Of a DNA stretch of 64,000 bases, positions 54,301 through 63,942 are shown piece after piece (the first letter of the stretch is position 1; every line of letters starts with the position of its first letter). This DNA comes from Bacteroidia bacterium (GTDB lineage: Bacteria > Bacteroidota > Bacteroidia > Cytophagales > Cyclobacteriaceae). Below the pieces are notes generated by a model that was not told the origin of the DNA, ran no database searches, and worked only from the letters and a program-made list of their open reading frames with translations. The translations under genes were made by a program, and so were the position numbers. Location of the stretch: NCBI GenBank assembly GCA_030425425.1, contig JAUIAO010000008.1, forward strand, positions 82,277-146,276. The letters run 5' to 3'.

Positions 54301-55626
54301 TTATTCGATTTCAATCAGCTCCAGCATATATGGGGCAGGCATTTGTCCTTCTGGTTTTCGATCATTGTTGGGAGGTAAGGTTTCCCATCTGAGTAGGTAT
54401 TTACCGAGTTGATGAATGTGAACTTCGAATGGTTTTGCAAAATCTCCAGAAGAAGTCACTTTATTCAATTCCTCTGGATAGGGTAAAACGTAATCTCTGG
54501 TTGATGTGGGTTTCAAGGTGTTTTCATCTAAGATGATTTCCTGATTCCCATATTGTGTGTGTTCATAGGCAACACCTATTTCACCGTTTCCAAGATATCT
54601 CATGCCCTTCAGCTTTATTGCAAACACGATAGACCCCCATCCAGAGAACTCAAATCGATAATCCCAATTGGTAATTTGGAATTCGTCCCATTTTCCTACC
54701 TCGTTCCATCTATAAGCATACAGCTGAGAATTACCTTGTTCGTCGTATTTCATATTACAGAGAATAATCCGGTTTCTTGAGTCTATGATATGCTTCTGCA
54801 CGCCATTGAGCATGCCAGATCCCTGAATTTCGGATTTATCAACTTTGAGTGATTCCTGATTAAATGTCATGGGGCTTTCGACCGGTGTACCATCTACGCT
54901 TTCCCAATGGATGAGATCTTTGCTGCGGGCGTAAGAAAAGTCGTGATTTGTAGAGCAATCTGGGCTTTCTCGCCATACCCAATACAGGTGGTAATATCCG
55001 TCATTTTCATAAAATGGGCCCGACATGTAAGCATTCTTTTGGTTCTCCCCATCTATCAGGGGTTCGTCTAAAAACCTATTCCAGGATTTCGTTTCAGGAT
55101 CCCACTTATTGTAAACTTCATAGCCATTTCCACTACCTCCATGTCGATAATGAAAAAGTAATTCACCTGAATTGGTCTTGAGAAAATGAGGATATGTAAC
55201 CCGGTTTTCTTCACGTCCAGTCATGAAATGGATGGCTTCAAACTCAGATGCATCATGGGGCTTTTTGGATCTCCAATAGTTTAATTGGACATTGTGCATG
55301 TTGCCACTCACGTGAATGTAGCCCTGTTCATCTATTGCTATAGCTGTAAAATTGTGACTGTCCCAGCCTATTTGAGAGTCCAGAATCGTTTTCTTGAATT
55401 CTTTCTGCCTTAGTTTTCTATATGCAATACTGAAGTTTTTGTCTTGATCAAAATAAGCGATGTAGTGTTGCCCTTTTGCAATTGCCTGATCAAACTCAAC
55501 CGGAAATGAAGCTTCGACCAGGTCCACATTGATGCGCTTCTTAATTTTAATTTTATTTTGAGCACCTACAGGTTTGATATTAGCCATCATCAAAACGGCC
55601 AAAATGATCATTTGAGCTTTTTTCAT
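54301..55626 (-). CDS. Exported BNR_4 (PL24/PL25 ulvan-lyase-like) protein
   Basis: 441 residues with a signal peptide (to about 22, VGAQ). Seven-bladed BNR_4-type propeller: DSHNFTAIAIDEQGYIHVSGNMHN holds two histidines placed like the catalytic ones of ulvan lyases, LLFHYRHGGSGNG and WVWRESPDCSTNHDFSYARS follow. Predicted to bind or cleave a (possibly sulfated) algal polysaccharide in the periplasm or outside. No SusCD or other polysaccharide-utilisation genes are adjacent; instead it starts 2 nt after cdsA. Other BNR_4 functions remain possible. Confidence 0.7.
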   Translation of the reverse strand: MKKAQMIILAVLMMANIKPVGAQNKIKIKKRINVDLVEASFPVEFDQAIAKGQHYIAYFDQDKNFSIAYRKLRQKEFKKTILDSQIGWDSHNFTAIAIDEQGYIHVSGNMHNVQLNYWRSKKPHDASEFEAIHFMTGREENRVTYPHFLKTNSGELLFHYRHGGSGNGYEVYNKWDPETKSWNRFLDEPLIDGENQKNAYMSGPFYENDGYYHLYWVWRESPDCSTNHDFSYARSKDLIHWESVDGTPVESPMTFNQESLKVDKSEIQGSGMLNGVQKHIIDSRNRIILCNMKYDEQGNSQLYAYRWNEVGKWDEFQITNWDYRFEFSGWGSIVFAIKLKGMRYLGNGEIGVAYEHTQYGNQEIILDENTLKPTSTRDYVLPYPEELNKVTSSGDFAKPFEVHIHQLGKYLLRWETLPPNNDRKPEGQMPAPYMLELIEIE

Positions 55627-55628
55627 GA

Positions 55629-56447
55629 TCAGAATAATTTCAAAAATACCACTACGAAAGGTATGGCCAGTATCAGACTGTCAAATCGATCCAGAAAACC
55701 CCCATGGCCAGGAATCACGCTCCCTGAGTCTTTTATTTGCATGGATCTTTTGAACATTGATTCTACCAGATCTCCGTAGGTTCCGGCAATGACCACAATC
55801 AGGGAAACAGTGACCCATTGCCATACATTGAGGCCGGTACTATATCTCGAAATCAATACCGCGAAACTTACCGCAGTAATTGCTCCGCCAATAGCTCCTT
55901 CCCAGCTTTTCTTTGGAGAATGACGCTCAAAGAGTTTTCTTTTGCCAAACCTGATTCCAGTAAAATAGGCTCCGGTATCACTAGCCCATATGATCAGCAT
56001 AAGCCCGAGCAATATTTCATAACTATACCAGCCATGATAATGAACTACCACATTCATCAATGCAAAAGGCAATGCAACATAGGTTATGCCGAGATAAAAA
56101 AGAGCAATATTCAGGAATGGTGTATTGTCATTGGTTTTATAAAGCTTGATCAGGAAAACCAAAGCCGCAAGGGGAAATAGTGCATAAAAGTATTTTGATT
56201 CCAAACTGCCACGAGCTACAAAAAAAGAGAGCGTAAAAAGTATGGCTCCAATGATTACACCTAATAGGCGAATTGGTACATAATTTTGTAATCTTATGAG
56301 TCTGTAGAACTCCCATTGGGCCATCACGCTAATGATTAAGAAAACCACAAAATAGCTCCACTCACTCACGATCAGTGATGAAATTATGATCGCAGCTCCG
56401 GCTGTTGCGGATATGATACGCTGATATAACTCTGAAAATCTATTCAA
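55629..56447 (-). CDS. cdsA: Phosphatidate cytidylyltransferase
   Basis: Makes CDP-diacylglycerol, the precursor of phospholipids. 272 residues, about eight transmembrane segments; the CDS signature is complete: LIIWASDTGAYFTGIRFG, KRKLFERHSPKKSWEG, YGDLVESMFKRS and DSGSVIPGHGGFLDRFDSL. Its start overlaps the DUF2007 gene's end by 8 nt; the BNR_4 gene follows after 2 nt. Confidence 0.95.
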   Translation of the reverse strand: MNRFSELYQRIISATAGAAIIISSLIVSEWSYFVVFLIISVMAQWEFYRLIRLQNYVPIRLLGVIIGAILFTLSFFVARGSLESKYFYALFPLAALVFLIKLYKTNDNTPFLNIALFYLGITYVALPFALMNVVVHYHGWYSYEILLGLMLIIWASDTGAYFTGIRFGKRKLFERHSPKKSWEGAIGGAITAVSFAVLISRYSTGLNVWQWVTVSLIVVIAGTYGDLVESMFKRSMQIKDSGSVIPGHGGFLDRFDSLILAIPFVVVFLKLF

Positions 56448-56646
56448 ACTTTATTTCGTCGTTTATGATTTTTATGGCTCTCAAAATGTGATCAGGTGCA
56501 ACTAATACTTCATAGTACCCGAAGTTGTATGCTGAGTCTTGTTTACTCATCAATACAGGATCCATACCACGATCTGTCAACACATCCCGAACGATTGTTG
56601 CCCGGTATTCTAATTTATCTTCGTAAACGCTTTTCCAGTTATCCAT
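56440..56646 (-). CDS. DUF2007-family small protein
   Basis: 68 residues from ATG 56646 (MDNWKSVYED; the frame is open to 56700). The pattern of an early WKSVYED...YRATIVRDVLTDRGMDPVLMSKQDSAY and YYEVLVAPDHILRA is that of DUF2007, small soluble proteins sometimes called putative signal-transducing proteins. Overlaps both cdsA (8 nt) and the CPBP gene (8 nt): a tightly coupled trio. Confidence 0.8.
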   Translation of the reverse strand: MDNWKSVYEDKLEYRATIVRDVLTDRGMDPVLMSKQDSAYNFGYYEVLVAPDHILRAIKIINDEIKFE

Positions 56647-57589
56647 CTTGATGCTCAAGAAACAAAATCCTAAATAAATACAATAATACCGATCCTGCAA
56701 TGAAAAATATGAATATCACAAATAGAGATGGTGAGCTGTCCATATCTTTTGGATCAAAATCAATAATTGCCTTTTGACTTAAGAAAATCATAGTGAGTGT
56801 CAGTGCATTATTCATAAAATGCCCGAGCATCGCCAGGCTCAGATGACCAGACCAATAGTAGATGTATCCGAACAGGGCTCCCAGAAAAATTCTGGGTAAC
56901 ACTCCATAAAACTGAAGATGAAATACTCCAAAGATGATAGCAGAAATCCAAATAGCCAGATGCGGATTTTTTGATCCTTTGTGAAATAGGTTTTGGAGAA
57001 GTCCCCTGAATAGTAGCTCCTCTCCTATAGCAGGTACCAGTGCAATGACCACCACGCCCAGTAAGAAGTCACCAATTCCATCAAATGTGGTGAGATAATC
57101 TGTGAGCTCTTCTAATTGGGATTCCTTTGCCTGTGCCCACTCTTCAAACCATGTCAATGATTCAGGGAAACTGATTTTTTGGTTCCATTCTATCACAAGG
57201 CTGTTTACTACCATAAAGCAGAAAAGAATGATGACTACCATCAGTCCCGGTCTTATCCAATCCTTAGGTAATTGAAAATAAGATTTAAGATCTTCTTTTA
57301 AAATCCATAAAATGAAGACAATTGGGGTGATGATGAATAATCCCACGGAGCTCACTAATTGGAATACTAACAAGGCTTGTCGGGAATCTTCATAAGACCT
57401 TGGGTTAGCAACGATAGATGAGAGTTCGGTTAACCCAATGTTGTAAAAGACTAATACAATCAATGGAGCTAACAAGGAAAACAAAATAAGACCTCCCAAA
57501 ATAAATAGAAGAAGTAGCATTAAAAGTTGCCAGAAGGGTTTTGACTGCACAGTAGAGTTGGTGCTCAGGATGTTCTGCATAATTGCCAT
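56639..57589 (-). CDS. CPBP-family intramembrane metalloprotease-like protein
   Basis: 316 residues, about eight hydrophobic segments. CPBP (Abi) motifs: PAIGEELLFRGLLQNLF (EExxxR), FGVFHLQFYGVLPRIFLGALFGYIYYW (FxxxH) and a third histidine in LGHFMNNAL. Related to Rce1-type prenyl-protein proteases; in bacteria the substrate is generally unknown. ATG 57589 begins 30 nt from the divergent dusB start; first gene of the CPBP-DUF2007-cdsA-BNR_4 run. Confidence 0.87.
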   Translation of the reverse strand: MAIMQNILSTNSTVQSKPFWQLLMLLLLFILGGLILFSLLAPLIVLVFYNIGLTELSSIVANPRSYEDSRQALLVFQLVSSVGLFIITPIVFILWILKEDLKSYFQLPKDWIRPGLMVVIILFCFMVVNSLVIEWNQKISFPESLTWFEEWAQAKESQLEELTDYLTTFDGIGDFLLGVVVIALVPAIGEELLFRGLLQNLFHKGSKNPHLAIWISAIIFGVFHLQFYGVLPRIFLGALFGYIYYWSGHLSLAMLGHFMNNALTLTMIFLSQKAIIDFDPKDMDSSPSLFVIFIFFIAGSVLLYLFRILFLEHQDG

Positions 57590-57618
57590 AAATTTACGGC
57601 AAATTAGGAGACGTTACA

Positions 57619-58620
57619 GTGGTAAAAATCGGAAACATAGAAATCGGGGAATTCCCTCTTTTGCTTGCTCCTATGGAGGATGTAAGTGATCCTCCATTCA
57701 GGGCGGTATGCAAAGAAAATGGTGCGGATTTGATGTACACAGAGTTCATTTCGTCTGAGGGATTGATTAGAGATGCAGCCAAGAGCGTGGAGAAGCTGGA
57801 TATTTATGACTATGAGCGTCCTATCGGTATTCAGATTTTTGGTGACAAAATACACTCTATGCGTCAGGCAGCGGCTATAGCCGAAGAAGCTGATCCCGAA
57901 ATCATAGATATCAATTATGGTTGCCCTGTCAAAAAAGTAGCTTGTAAAGGTGCTGGGGCCGGTATTTTGTTGGATATCCCGAAAATGCAGGAAATGACTG
58001 CCGAAATTGTGAAGGCTGTCAACAAACCCGTAACTGTAAAAACTAGATTGGGCTGGGATGACAGTACTATTCGGATAGTGGAAGTGGCCAAGCGGCTGCA
58101 GGATGTGGGAATTCAGGCATTGACCATTCACGGACGTACGCGGAAGCAGATGTACAAGGGTGTAGCCGACTGGACGAAAATCGCCGAAGTAAAAAACCAC
58201 CCTGATATTCACATTCCGATATTCGGAAATGGAGATATTGATAGCCCGGAAAAGGCACTCGAATACAAAAATGTATATGGTGTGGACGGTATCATGATTG
58301 GTAGAGCAGCGATAGGTTATCCGTGGATTTTTAATGAAATCAAGCATTATTTTGAGACCGGTGAACACCTGGAGAGACCGTCGTTGGCAGAAAGGGTGAG
58401 AGTAACGAAAAAGCACCTTGATTTTTCTGTAGAGTGGAAAGGAGAGATCAAAGGCGTACTGGAGATGAGAAGGCATTACACTAATTATTTTAAGGGAATT
58501 CCTCACTTCAAACCATACAGAACAAAGCTGGTTGAAACAGATTCTTACATGGAGTTGTTGTCTATTCTGGATGAAATTCCAGAAGTATTTAATGAGTACG
58601 TGGAGCAATCCAGCATTTAG
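57619..58620 (+). CDS. dusB: tRNA-dihydrouridine synthase (DusB-type)
   Basis: Flavoenzyme reducing uridine in the tRNA D-loop. 333 residues, TIM barrel: LAPMEDVSDPPFRAVC, DINYGCPVKKVACKGAGAG with the catalytic cysteine (DINYGCP), VKTRLGWD, LTIHGRTRKQMY, FGNGDI and GIMIGRAAIGYPWIF. Starts at GTG 57619; no ATG upstream in frame within the intergenic space. The antisense 334-codon frame across it is a shadow. Confidence 0.94.
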   Translation: MVKIGNIEIGEFPLLLAPMEDVSDPPFRAVCKENGADLMYTEFISSEGLIRDAAKSVEKLDIYDYERPIGIQIFGDKIHSMRQAAAIAEEADPEIIDINYGCPVKKVACKGAGAGILLDIPKMQEMTAEIVKAVNKPVTVKTRLGWDDSTIRIVEVAKRLQDVGIQALTIHGRTRKQMYKGVADWTKIAEVKNHPDIHIPIFGNGDIDSPEKALEYKNVYGVDGIMIGRAAIGYPWIFNEIKHYFETGEHLERPSLAERVRVTKKHLDFSVEWKGEIKGVLEMRRHYTNYFKGIPHFKPYRTKLVETDSYMELLSILDEIPEVFNEYVEQSSI

Positions 58621-58636
58621 AAATAAACATTAAACA

Positions 58637-59536
58637 TTGAACCTACACTCCCGAAACCCATCACTTCAGGCCTGGGGCTTGTTAGTGCTATTGTCCCTGA
58701 TCTGGGGAAGCTCTTTTATTCTAATTAAAAAAGCCCTCGTGATACTTAGTCCGCTGGAAGTGGGAGCTCTGAGAATACTATCTGCTGCGGTTTTTTTACT
58801 TCCATTCGTTTGGAAGAATTTCAAGGAAGTACAGAAGAAGCAGTTTAAGTCTCTGCTTTCGGTTGGTTTGGTAGGAAGTTTTCTCCCTGCATTTTTGTTT
58901 GCGATTGCTCAGACCCGGCTAGAGAGCTCTATCACGGGTGTGCTCAATGCGATGACACCTATCTTCACGATCCTTGTTGGTCTGGTGTTCTTCGCGCAGA
59001 AACAGAATTCACGTGTATATCTCGGAATGATCGGAGGGTTCATTGGGACAGTGTTGCTGATTGCCGCTGGTTCAGGAGGAAGTATTGCTGATTTCAATTT
59101 CTATGGACTCTTTGTCATACTTGCCACCTTGATGTATGCCTTTAATCTCAATATCATCAAATACAACCTTAAAGGTTTGCGAGCGATAACCATCACCAGC
59201 TTATCTCTGGCATTTGTTGGGCCACTGGCGCTCATTGTTTTGCTGGGTTTCACGGGTTTTACTACTAAAATTGTGGAGGTAGATGGTGCTGGATTTGCTA
59301 CTATGTACATTGTGATTTTGGGAGTGGTGGGAACAGCACTTGCATTGATAGTTTTCAATAATCTGGTCAGAATGACCGACCCGGTATTCACTTCTTCGGT
59401 GACTTATATCATTCCAGTAGTAGCGGTGATCTGGGGAATTCTGGATGGAGAAGTGCTCACGTTGTTGCATTTTGTAGGGATAGTGGCGATTCTCATTGGG
59501 GTTTATGTAGCCAATAGTTCGAGGAAAAAAGCTTAA
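58637..59536 (+). CDS. EamA/DMT-family transporter
   Basis: 299 residues with ten hydrophobic segments in two EamA repeats (about 12-140 and 150-290); the opening LLSLIWGSSFILIKKALVIL and the FNNLVRMTDPVFTSSVTYIIPVVAVIWG segment of the second repeat are typical. Drug/metabolite exporter type; substrate unknown. Starts at TTG 58637, 16 nt after dusB, so probably co-transcribed. It converges on moaE with a 9-bp gap and no terminator. Confidence 0.85.
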   Translation: MNLHSRNPSLQAWGLLVLLSLIWGSSFILIKKALVILSPLEVGALRILSAAVFLLPFVWKNFKEVQKKQFKSLLSVGLVGSFLPAFLFAIAQTRLESSITGVLNAMTPIFTILVGLVFFAQKQNSRVYLGMIGGFIGTVLLIAAGSGGSIADFNFYGLFVILATLMYAFNLNIIKYNLKGLRAITITSLSLAFVGPLALIVLLGFTGFTTKIVEVDGAGFATMYIVILGVVGTALALIVFNNLVRMTDPVFTSSVTYIIPVVAVIWGILDGEVLTLLHFVGIVAILIGVYVANSSRKKA

Positions 59537-59545
59537 AAGTCAAAT

Positions 59546-59989
59546 TCAAGTATTCACTTTCCACTGATGCGTTTCATCCTCAAAAATCTCCTTTCCGAAG
59601 ATTGGAGCTAATTTTTTGATGGATTCTACGATAAAGCTGTTGGCCTGTATGGCTGCCTTGCGATGAGCTGAAGAAGTAAAAACAAACAGGCAAATTTCCC
59701 CTACGTTGATCACACCAAGACTGTGGTAAATGTGCATACAGGTAAGGTCGAATTTCTCGAAAGCCTCTTCACGAATCTTGTGAATTTCGCTTTCTGCCAT
59801 TTCTTCATAAGCTGTGTACTCGATAGCTTTTACCGTTTTTCCATCAATTTCATCAGCCCGTATCTGGCCCAGAAAGATGCTGTGCGCACCAATGTTGGTT
59901 TTACTCTGATGATTGGCAATGGATGTAGCAATTTTCTCTGGAGCTATCGCGCCTTCTACAAATATCTTTTTGGGTTTCTTCTCGCTCAT
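59546..59989 (-). CDS. moaE: Molybdopterin synthase catalytic subunit
   Basis: 147 residues. MoaE pattern: GAHSIFLGQIRADEIDGKTV, AIEYTAYEEMAESEIHKIREEAFEKF, IYHSLGVINVGEICLFVFTSSAHRKAAIQANSFIVESIKKLAPIFGKE, with the active-site lysines near the C terminus. Converts precursor Z to molybdopterin together with MoaD, which is not in the window. Downstream of the DUF2461 gene by 43 nt on the same strand. Confidence 0.9.
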   Translation of the reverse strand: MSEKKPKKIFVEGAIAPEKIATSIANHQSKTNIGAHSIFLGQIRADEIDGKTVKAIEYTAYEEMAESEIHKIREEAFEKFDLTCMHIYHSLGVINVGEICLFVFTSSAHRKAAIQANSFIVESIKKLAPIFGKEIFEDETHQWKVNT

Positions 59990-60032
59990 TGGGTGCAGGT
60001 ATTTAGGGTAATTGTTGGTCTTCAGTATGTGT

Positions 60033-60689
60033 TCAACTCACAGCAACAGACAGATAATCATTAAATGGTTTCATCATTTCGAAATGTTTCAACACCGTAT
60101 CCAGAATCGAATCACTCTTCACATCTGAATCGGAGACTTGATTCATCACCGTGTAACTTTTCAGTTTGAGGAATTCGATATTCGGATGATCCTTTGGATA
60201 TCCTTTTGGTGCGGTTTTTAGTTTCTCACCTCTGATTTCTCCAAATAAATTCTTGAATTCAGGTTGCTCTACGATCTTTTTCAATTCCTCAGGATTGTAA
60301 TCTACTTCCTGGCGGATTTTCTTCAAAATCTCCCCTTGTGGCATATAGATCCCTCCACCGATAAAGTTTTCTCCAGGTTGTAAATGAAAGTAGTATGCAG
60401 GGTTGTCGGTGCTTTTGCCTCCTTCTGAGATGGCCAATCCGAAGTTGGTTTTGTACGGAGATTTGTCCTTACTGAATCGAATGTCTCGATTGATCCTGAA
60501 AATACATTTGCGACCCTCCAGTCCTTCGACAGCCGGCTCGAATGCCTGCATTTTCAGAATGACTTCATCGGCGAAAGCAATGAATTCTTTGCGACATTCC
60601 TGATACCAAGGCTTGTTTTCGTCCATCCATTCTTTGGTATTGTGAGCTGCTAGTTCTTTGAGAAAAGAAAGGGAATTGGTTAAGTTCAT
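60033..60689 (-). CDS. DUF2461-family protein (TIGR02453)
   Basis: 218 residues: FLKELAAHNTKEWMDENKPWYQ at the N terminus, CIFRINRDIRFSKDKSPYKTNFG near residue 65, YYFHLQPGENFIGGGIYMPQ and LKTAPKGYPKDHPNIEFLKLKSY in the second half. These are conserved features of DUF2461; function unknown. It lies 5 nt after murF and is probably in the same operon. Confidence 0.9.
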   Translation of the reverse strand: MNLTNSLSFLKELAAHNTKEWMDENKPWYQECRKEFIAFADEVILKMQAFEPAVEGLEGRKCIFRINRDIRFSKDKSPYKTNFGLAISEGGKSTDNPAYYFHLQPGENFIGGGIYMPQGEILKKIRQEVDYNPEELKKIVEQPEFKNLFGEIRGEKLKTAPKGYPKDHPNIEFLKLKSYTVMNQVSDSDVKSDSILDTVLKHFEMMKPFNDYLSVAVS

Positions 60690-60694
60690 TTTTA

Positions 60695-61963
60695 TCAGAT
60701 TAAGTCTGTCAGTTGGTCCAGTTTCATGCTATTAGAAGCTTTGATCAGGATATTGTCTTCTTGAAAGTTAAGATTTTTTTCTGCTTTGAAGGCATCTCCA
60801 TTTTCAAACCAAACAGAGTTTTTGACCAATTCGTGTGCTGCTTTCATGGCGTCACCAATGAACACTGCTTTTGATACATTCATCTGAGCTACCTGTTCTC
60901 CTACTTCCTGATGTTTCTGCTGACTGTTTTCTACTTCCTTCATATCACCAAGAATGACGGCTTGAGTGCCGGACATTCCTGAAAGATTTTCCAAAGCAGC
61001 TTTCATGGAAGTAGGGTTGGCATTATAGCAATCTACGATGATCTGCCTGCCATCTCGCTTGATAATTTGAGACCTTTTATTCTCTGGAATGTATGAAGAA
61101 ATAGCTTCCAAAATCTGATCATCAGAAATGCTGAAAGTTCTTCCCACAGCTACAGCTGCGGCAATATTCCCAAAATTATAAGCGCCAATCAGGTGGGTTT
61201 TCACTTCTTTACCTCCCAGAGATATGATGATGTATGGATCCGCACTAACCAGTTTCAGATCTTCCGCCGGGAAAGTTACTACATTATCGAACCGCTTCAC
61301 CATATGCTTAAGTCGCTCGTCGGCTACATTGATTAGTGGAGTGCCACCAGTTTTTCTCAGGTGCTCAAATAGCTCCGTCTTACCTCGCAATACACCTTCT
61401 ATTCCTCCGAATGTCTCTGTATGTGCTTCGCCGATATTCGTGATCAACCCATGTTCCGGACTGGCAATTCGGCATAATTCAGCAATTTCGCCCACATGAT
61501 TGGCTCCCATCTCGATCACAGCTGCTTCCACTTGCGGGTGGATTCCTAGCAAAGTAAGTGGCACGCCCAGATGATTGTTAAGGTTGCCTTTGGTGGCATG
61601 GGTGATGTATTTCTGATTGAGTACCCGGCTTACCAGTTCCTTGGTGGTGGTCTTTCCATTCGATCCTGTGATAGCGATCATCTTGCGCTTATACCTGCTT
61701 CTATGGAAAATCGCCAGCTCTGTCAAAGCTTCCTGCGCATCATCTGCGAGGATCATTCTGGCGTCTGTGTTGTACTCAGGGTCATCAATTACCGCAAAAG
61801 CAGCACCTGCATCTAGGGCTTGTTGGGCATATTTGTTTGCATTGAAATTGGGGCCTTTCAGCGCAAAAAACAGGTTGTCTGGTTCGATGGTTCGGGTGTC
61901 GATGGAGATCCCATCACTTTGTAAAAACTTGGAATATAGAAACTCAATAAAGTTCTCTTGCAT
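60695..61963 (-). CDS. murF: UDP-MurNAc-tripeptide-D-Ala-D-Ala ligase
   Basis: Adds D-Ala-D-Ala to UDP-MurNAc-tripeptide in peptidoglycan synthesis. 422 residues from ATG 61963 (MQENFIEFLY; the frame is open to 61990). Mur ligase motifs: SIDTRTIEPDNLFFALKG (substrate domain), AITGSNGKTTTKELVSRVL (ATP binding), MGANHVGEIAELCRIASPEHGLITNIGEAHTETFGG, and DCYNANPTSMKAAL in the C-terminal domain. It is outside the dcw cluster, as often in Bacteroidota. First gene of murF-DUF2461-moaE. Confidence 0.95.
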   Translation of the reverse strand: MQENFIEFLYSKFLQSDGISIDTRTIEPDNLFFALKGPNFNANKYAQQALDAGAAFAVIDDPEYNTDARMILADDAQEALTELAIFHRSRYKRKMIAITGSNGKTTTKELVSRVLNQKYITHATKGNLNNHLGVPLTLLGIHPQVEAAVIEMGANHVGEIAELCRIASPEHGLITNIGEAHTETFGGIEGVLRGKTELFEHLRKTGGTPLINVADERLKHMVKRFDNVVTFPAEDLKLVSADPYIIISLGGKEVKTHLIGAYNFGNIAAAVAVGRTFSISDDQILEAISSYIPENKRSQIIKRDGRQIIVDCYNANPTSMKAALENLSGMSGTQAVILGDMKEVENSQQKHQEVGEQVAQMNVSKAVFIGDAMKAAHELVKNSVWFENGDAFKAEKNLNFQEDNILIKASNSMKLDQLTDLI

Positions 61964-62145
61964 GAGGTGTTGTTTATGAAATGCTAACAAATTAAAAAAC
62001 TCTATCTGACAAGATTGGTTTCTTTTACTTAGAATTTGGTCATGAAGTTCATTGTTTTATTCACATTGCAGATTCTCTGGCTCAGCAGATTTTGAATCTA
62101 ATCCCTATGGTCTGAATTCTATTGTCTTATATCTAAAATCTTGTT

Positions 62146-62490
62146 ATGACTTATCTAATCATCCACTTTCTGGAAAAGCCCGAAGACTTCAATTTTGAAA
62201 ATCCCATTGAAGCTTCTATCAAGGAAAAAGCTGGAGCTGAAGATTTGATTTTAACAGCAGACAATTTTTCGGATAGCTATTTGATACAGCAATACGTGAA
62301 AGAGATCAAAGGCTCAAATGAACTCAGGGTCATCTGTCACTTCGCTAGTCCAGATGTGGAGTTGGGTGCTGGTCTCTCTTTGCTCAATTCTATGATTCGG
62401 AAAGAAAATGTCAGATTAGAAGTGAATCTTGAGCACCCCAAAATGAGACCATTTATGCTGAAACTCAACGGCAAAATTCTACCGATGTAA
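62146..62490 (+). CDS. Small hypothetical protein
   Basis: 114 residues, soluble, alternating strands and helices (TYLIIHFLEKPEDF, ELRVICHFASPDVELGAGLSLLNSMIRKENVRLEVNL). Not recognised. Stands alone between the divergent murF (183 bp upstream) and the beta-lactamase-fold gene (164 bp downstream). Confidence 0.6.
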   Translation: MTYLIIHFLEKPEDFNFENPIEASIKEKAGAEDLILTADNFSDSYLIQQYVKEIKGSNELRVICHFASPDVELGAGLSLLNSMIRKENVRLEVNLEHPKMRPFMLKLNGKILPM

Positions 62491-62654
62491 AAAAAGTCGT
62501 GTCAGAGAAAAAGGTATTCTTATAGGCACAAGCTAGTTAATGGCTGACTTTTACGAATAAAATATTCTGGCAATTACCTGGGGAAGTGGCAGTGAACTGA
62601 GTTTAGTTTCACGGCTTTTCTTAACTTGGTTTAATATTTTTAAAGTGAACCAAA

Positions 62655-63941
62655 ATGAGATTTCCCAAGCTTTTTGTTGCCTTACTATTACTCGGGTTTG
62701 CCTGTCAGCAACCTGCTAAAAACCAATCTTCAGACTTACTTTTAGAGGGTAATCCTTCTTCGGTGGGGATGTCTGCCAGCAGGCTGGAAAGAGTAGATCA
62801 AATGCTACAAGGTGCTGTGGATAGTGGATATGTAAAGGGTATTTCCGGGCTGATAGCCAGAAATGGGAAGATTGTCTATTACAAAAGTTTTGGGGTGGCG
62901 GATGAGCAGAATTCCAGACCCCTTAAAAATGATGACATTTATCGGATTGCCAGTCAAACCAAAGCGATAACCAGTGTGGCAGCTATGATGCTTTTCGAAG
63001 AGGGCAAATTGCTGCTGGATGATCCTGTAGAAAAGTATTTGTCAGAATTCAAAAACATGGAAGTGCTGACAGCCTTTGATCCTTCAGACTCTTCCTATAC
63101 GGCCACCAAAGCCAATAAAAAGATTACTATTCGTCAACTCCTCACGCATACTACAGGGATGTCATATTTTGGTTTTGGGATGAATGATTTGAGGAGCATA
63201 TATGCCAAGAAAGGATTACCCTGTGATTTTGGCTCTGACCAGTTTGATCTAGCGACTTTCTCGGAAATCGCTGGTACCCTACCATTGGCACACCAGCCTG
63301 GGGAGCATTTTACTTATGGTATCAATACTGACATACTGGGTAGGGTAATAGAAGTGGTTTCAGGGGTTTCGCTCGATGCGTTTTTTCATGAACGTATTTT
63401 TCAGCCTCTTGGGATGAAAGACACTTACTTCTATTTGCCAGAGGAGAAGCATGGGCGTTTGATACCTGTTTTTGCCAATGAAGGTGGAGTACTGAAAGCA
63501 TATCATGGTAGGGATGAGTACGGTGTAGGTTTAGATTATCCACTATCCCAAGGCTCTTTTTATGGTGGAGGAGCGGGGCTCAGTAGTACATTGAAAGACT
63601 ATGCGGTTTTTTTACAAATGATGCTGAATGGCGGTATTTATAATGGCAAACGTCTCTTGTCCAGACGTACGGTGGATTTAATGACTTCTAATCAGATCGG
63701 GGATTTGAACATGGGTGATAATAAGTTTGGGCTCGGTTTTGAAATAGTCACGGAAAAAGGCCAGCAGCAACTTGGTGTGACTGCTGGAACTTTTCGCTGG
63801 GGAGGTTACTACGGCACCACCTACTGGGCAGACCCTGAAGAGGATATCATTGGTCTGTGTTTTGTGAACCAGCGAAAAGGTATGCCGGGCAACCTTCATG
63901 ATCGCTTCAGGGTGATGGTCTACGCAGCTTTAGATGATTAA
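62655..63941 (+). CDS. Serine hydrolase lipoprotein, beta-lactamase (class C/PBP4*) fold
   Basis: 428 residues; lipoprotein signal (LLGFACQQ, Cys17). Beta-lactamase-like domain: the SxxK motif in ASQTKAIT (nucleophile Ser), the YxN motif in TYGINTDILGRVIEVVSG, and HxG-like ends (GTFRWGGYYG). Family members are esterases, D-amino-acid peptidases or beta-lactamase-like; specificity not predictable. In the periplasm or outer membrane. The repeat core begins 2 nt after its stop. Confidence 0.85.
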   Translation: MRFPKLFVALLLLGFACQQPAKNQSSDLLLEGNPSSVGMSASRLERVDQMLQGAVDSGYVKGISGLIARNGKIVYYKSFGVADEQNSRPLKNDDIYRIASQTKAITSVAAMMLFEEGKLLLDDPVEKYLSEFKNMEVLTAFDPSDSSYTATKANKKITIRQLLTHTTGMSYFGFGMNDLRSIYAKKGLPCDFGSDQFDLATFSEIAGTLPLAHQPGEHFTYGINTDILGRVIEVVSGVSLDAFFHERIFQPLGMKDTYFYLPEEKHGRLIPVFANEGGVLKAYHGRDEYGVGLDYPLSQGSFYGGGAGLSSTLKDYAVFLQMMLNGGIYNGKRLLSRRTVDLMTSNQIGDLNMGDNKFGLGFEIVTEKGQQQLGVTAGTFRWGGYYGTTYWADPEEDIIGLCFVNQRKGMPGNLHDRFRVMVYAALDD

Positions 63942-63942
63942 A

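Noticed and set aside
57604..58608. 334-codon open frame antisense to dusB
   Set aside because: It lies entirely opposite a full-length, motif-complete dusB and its translation is rich in Cys, His and Phe with no domain, typical of an antisense shadow.
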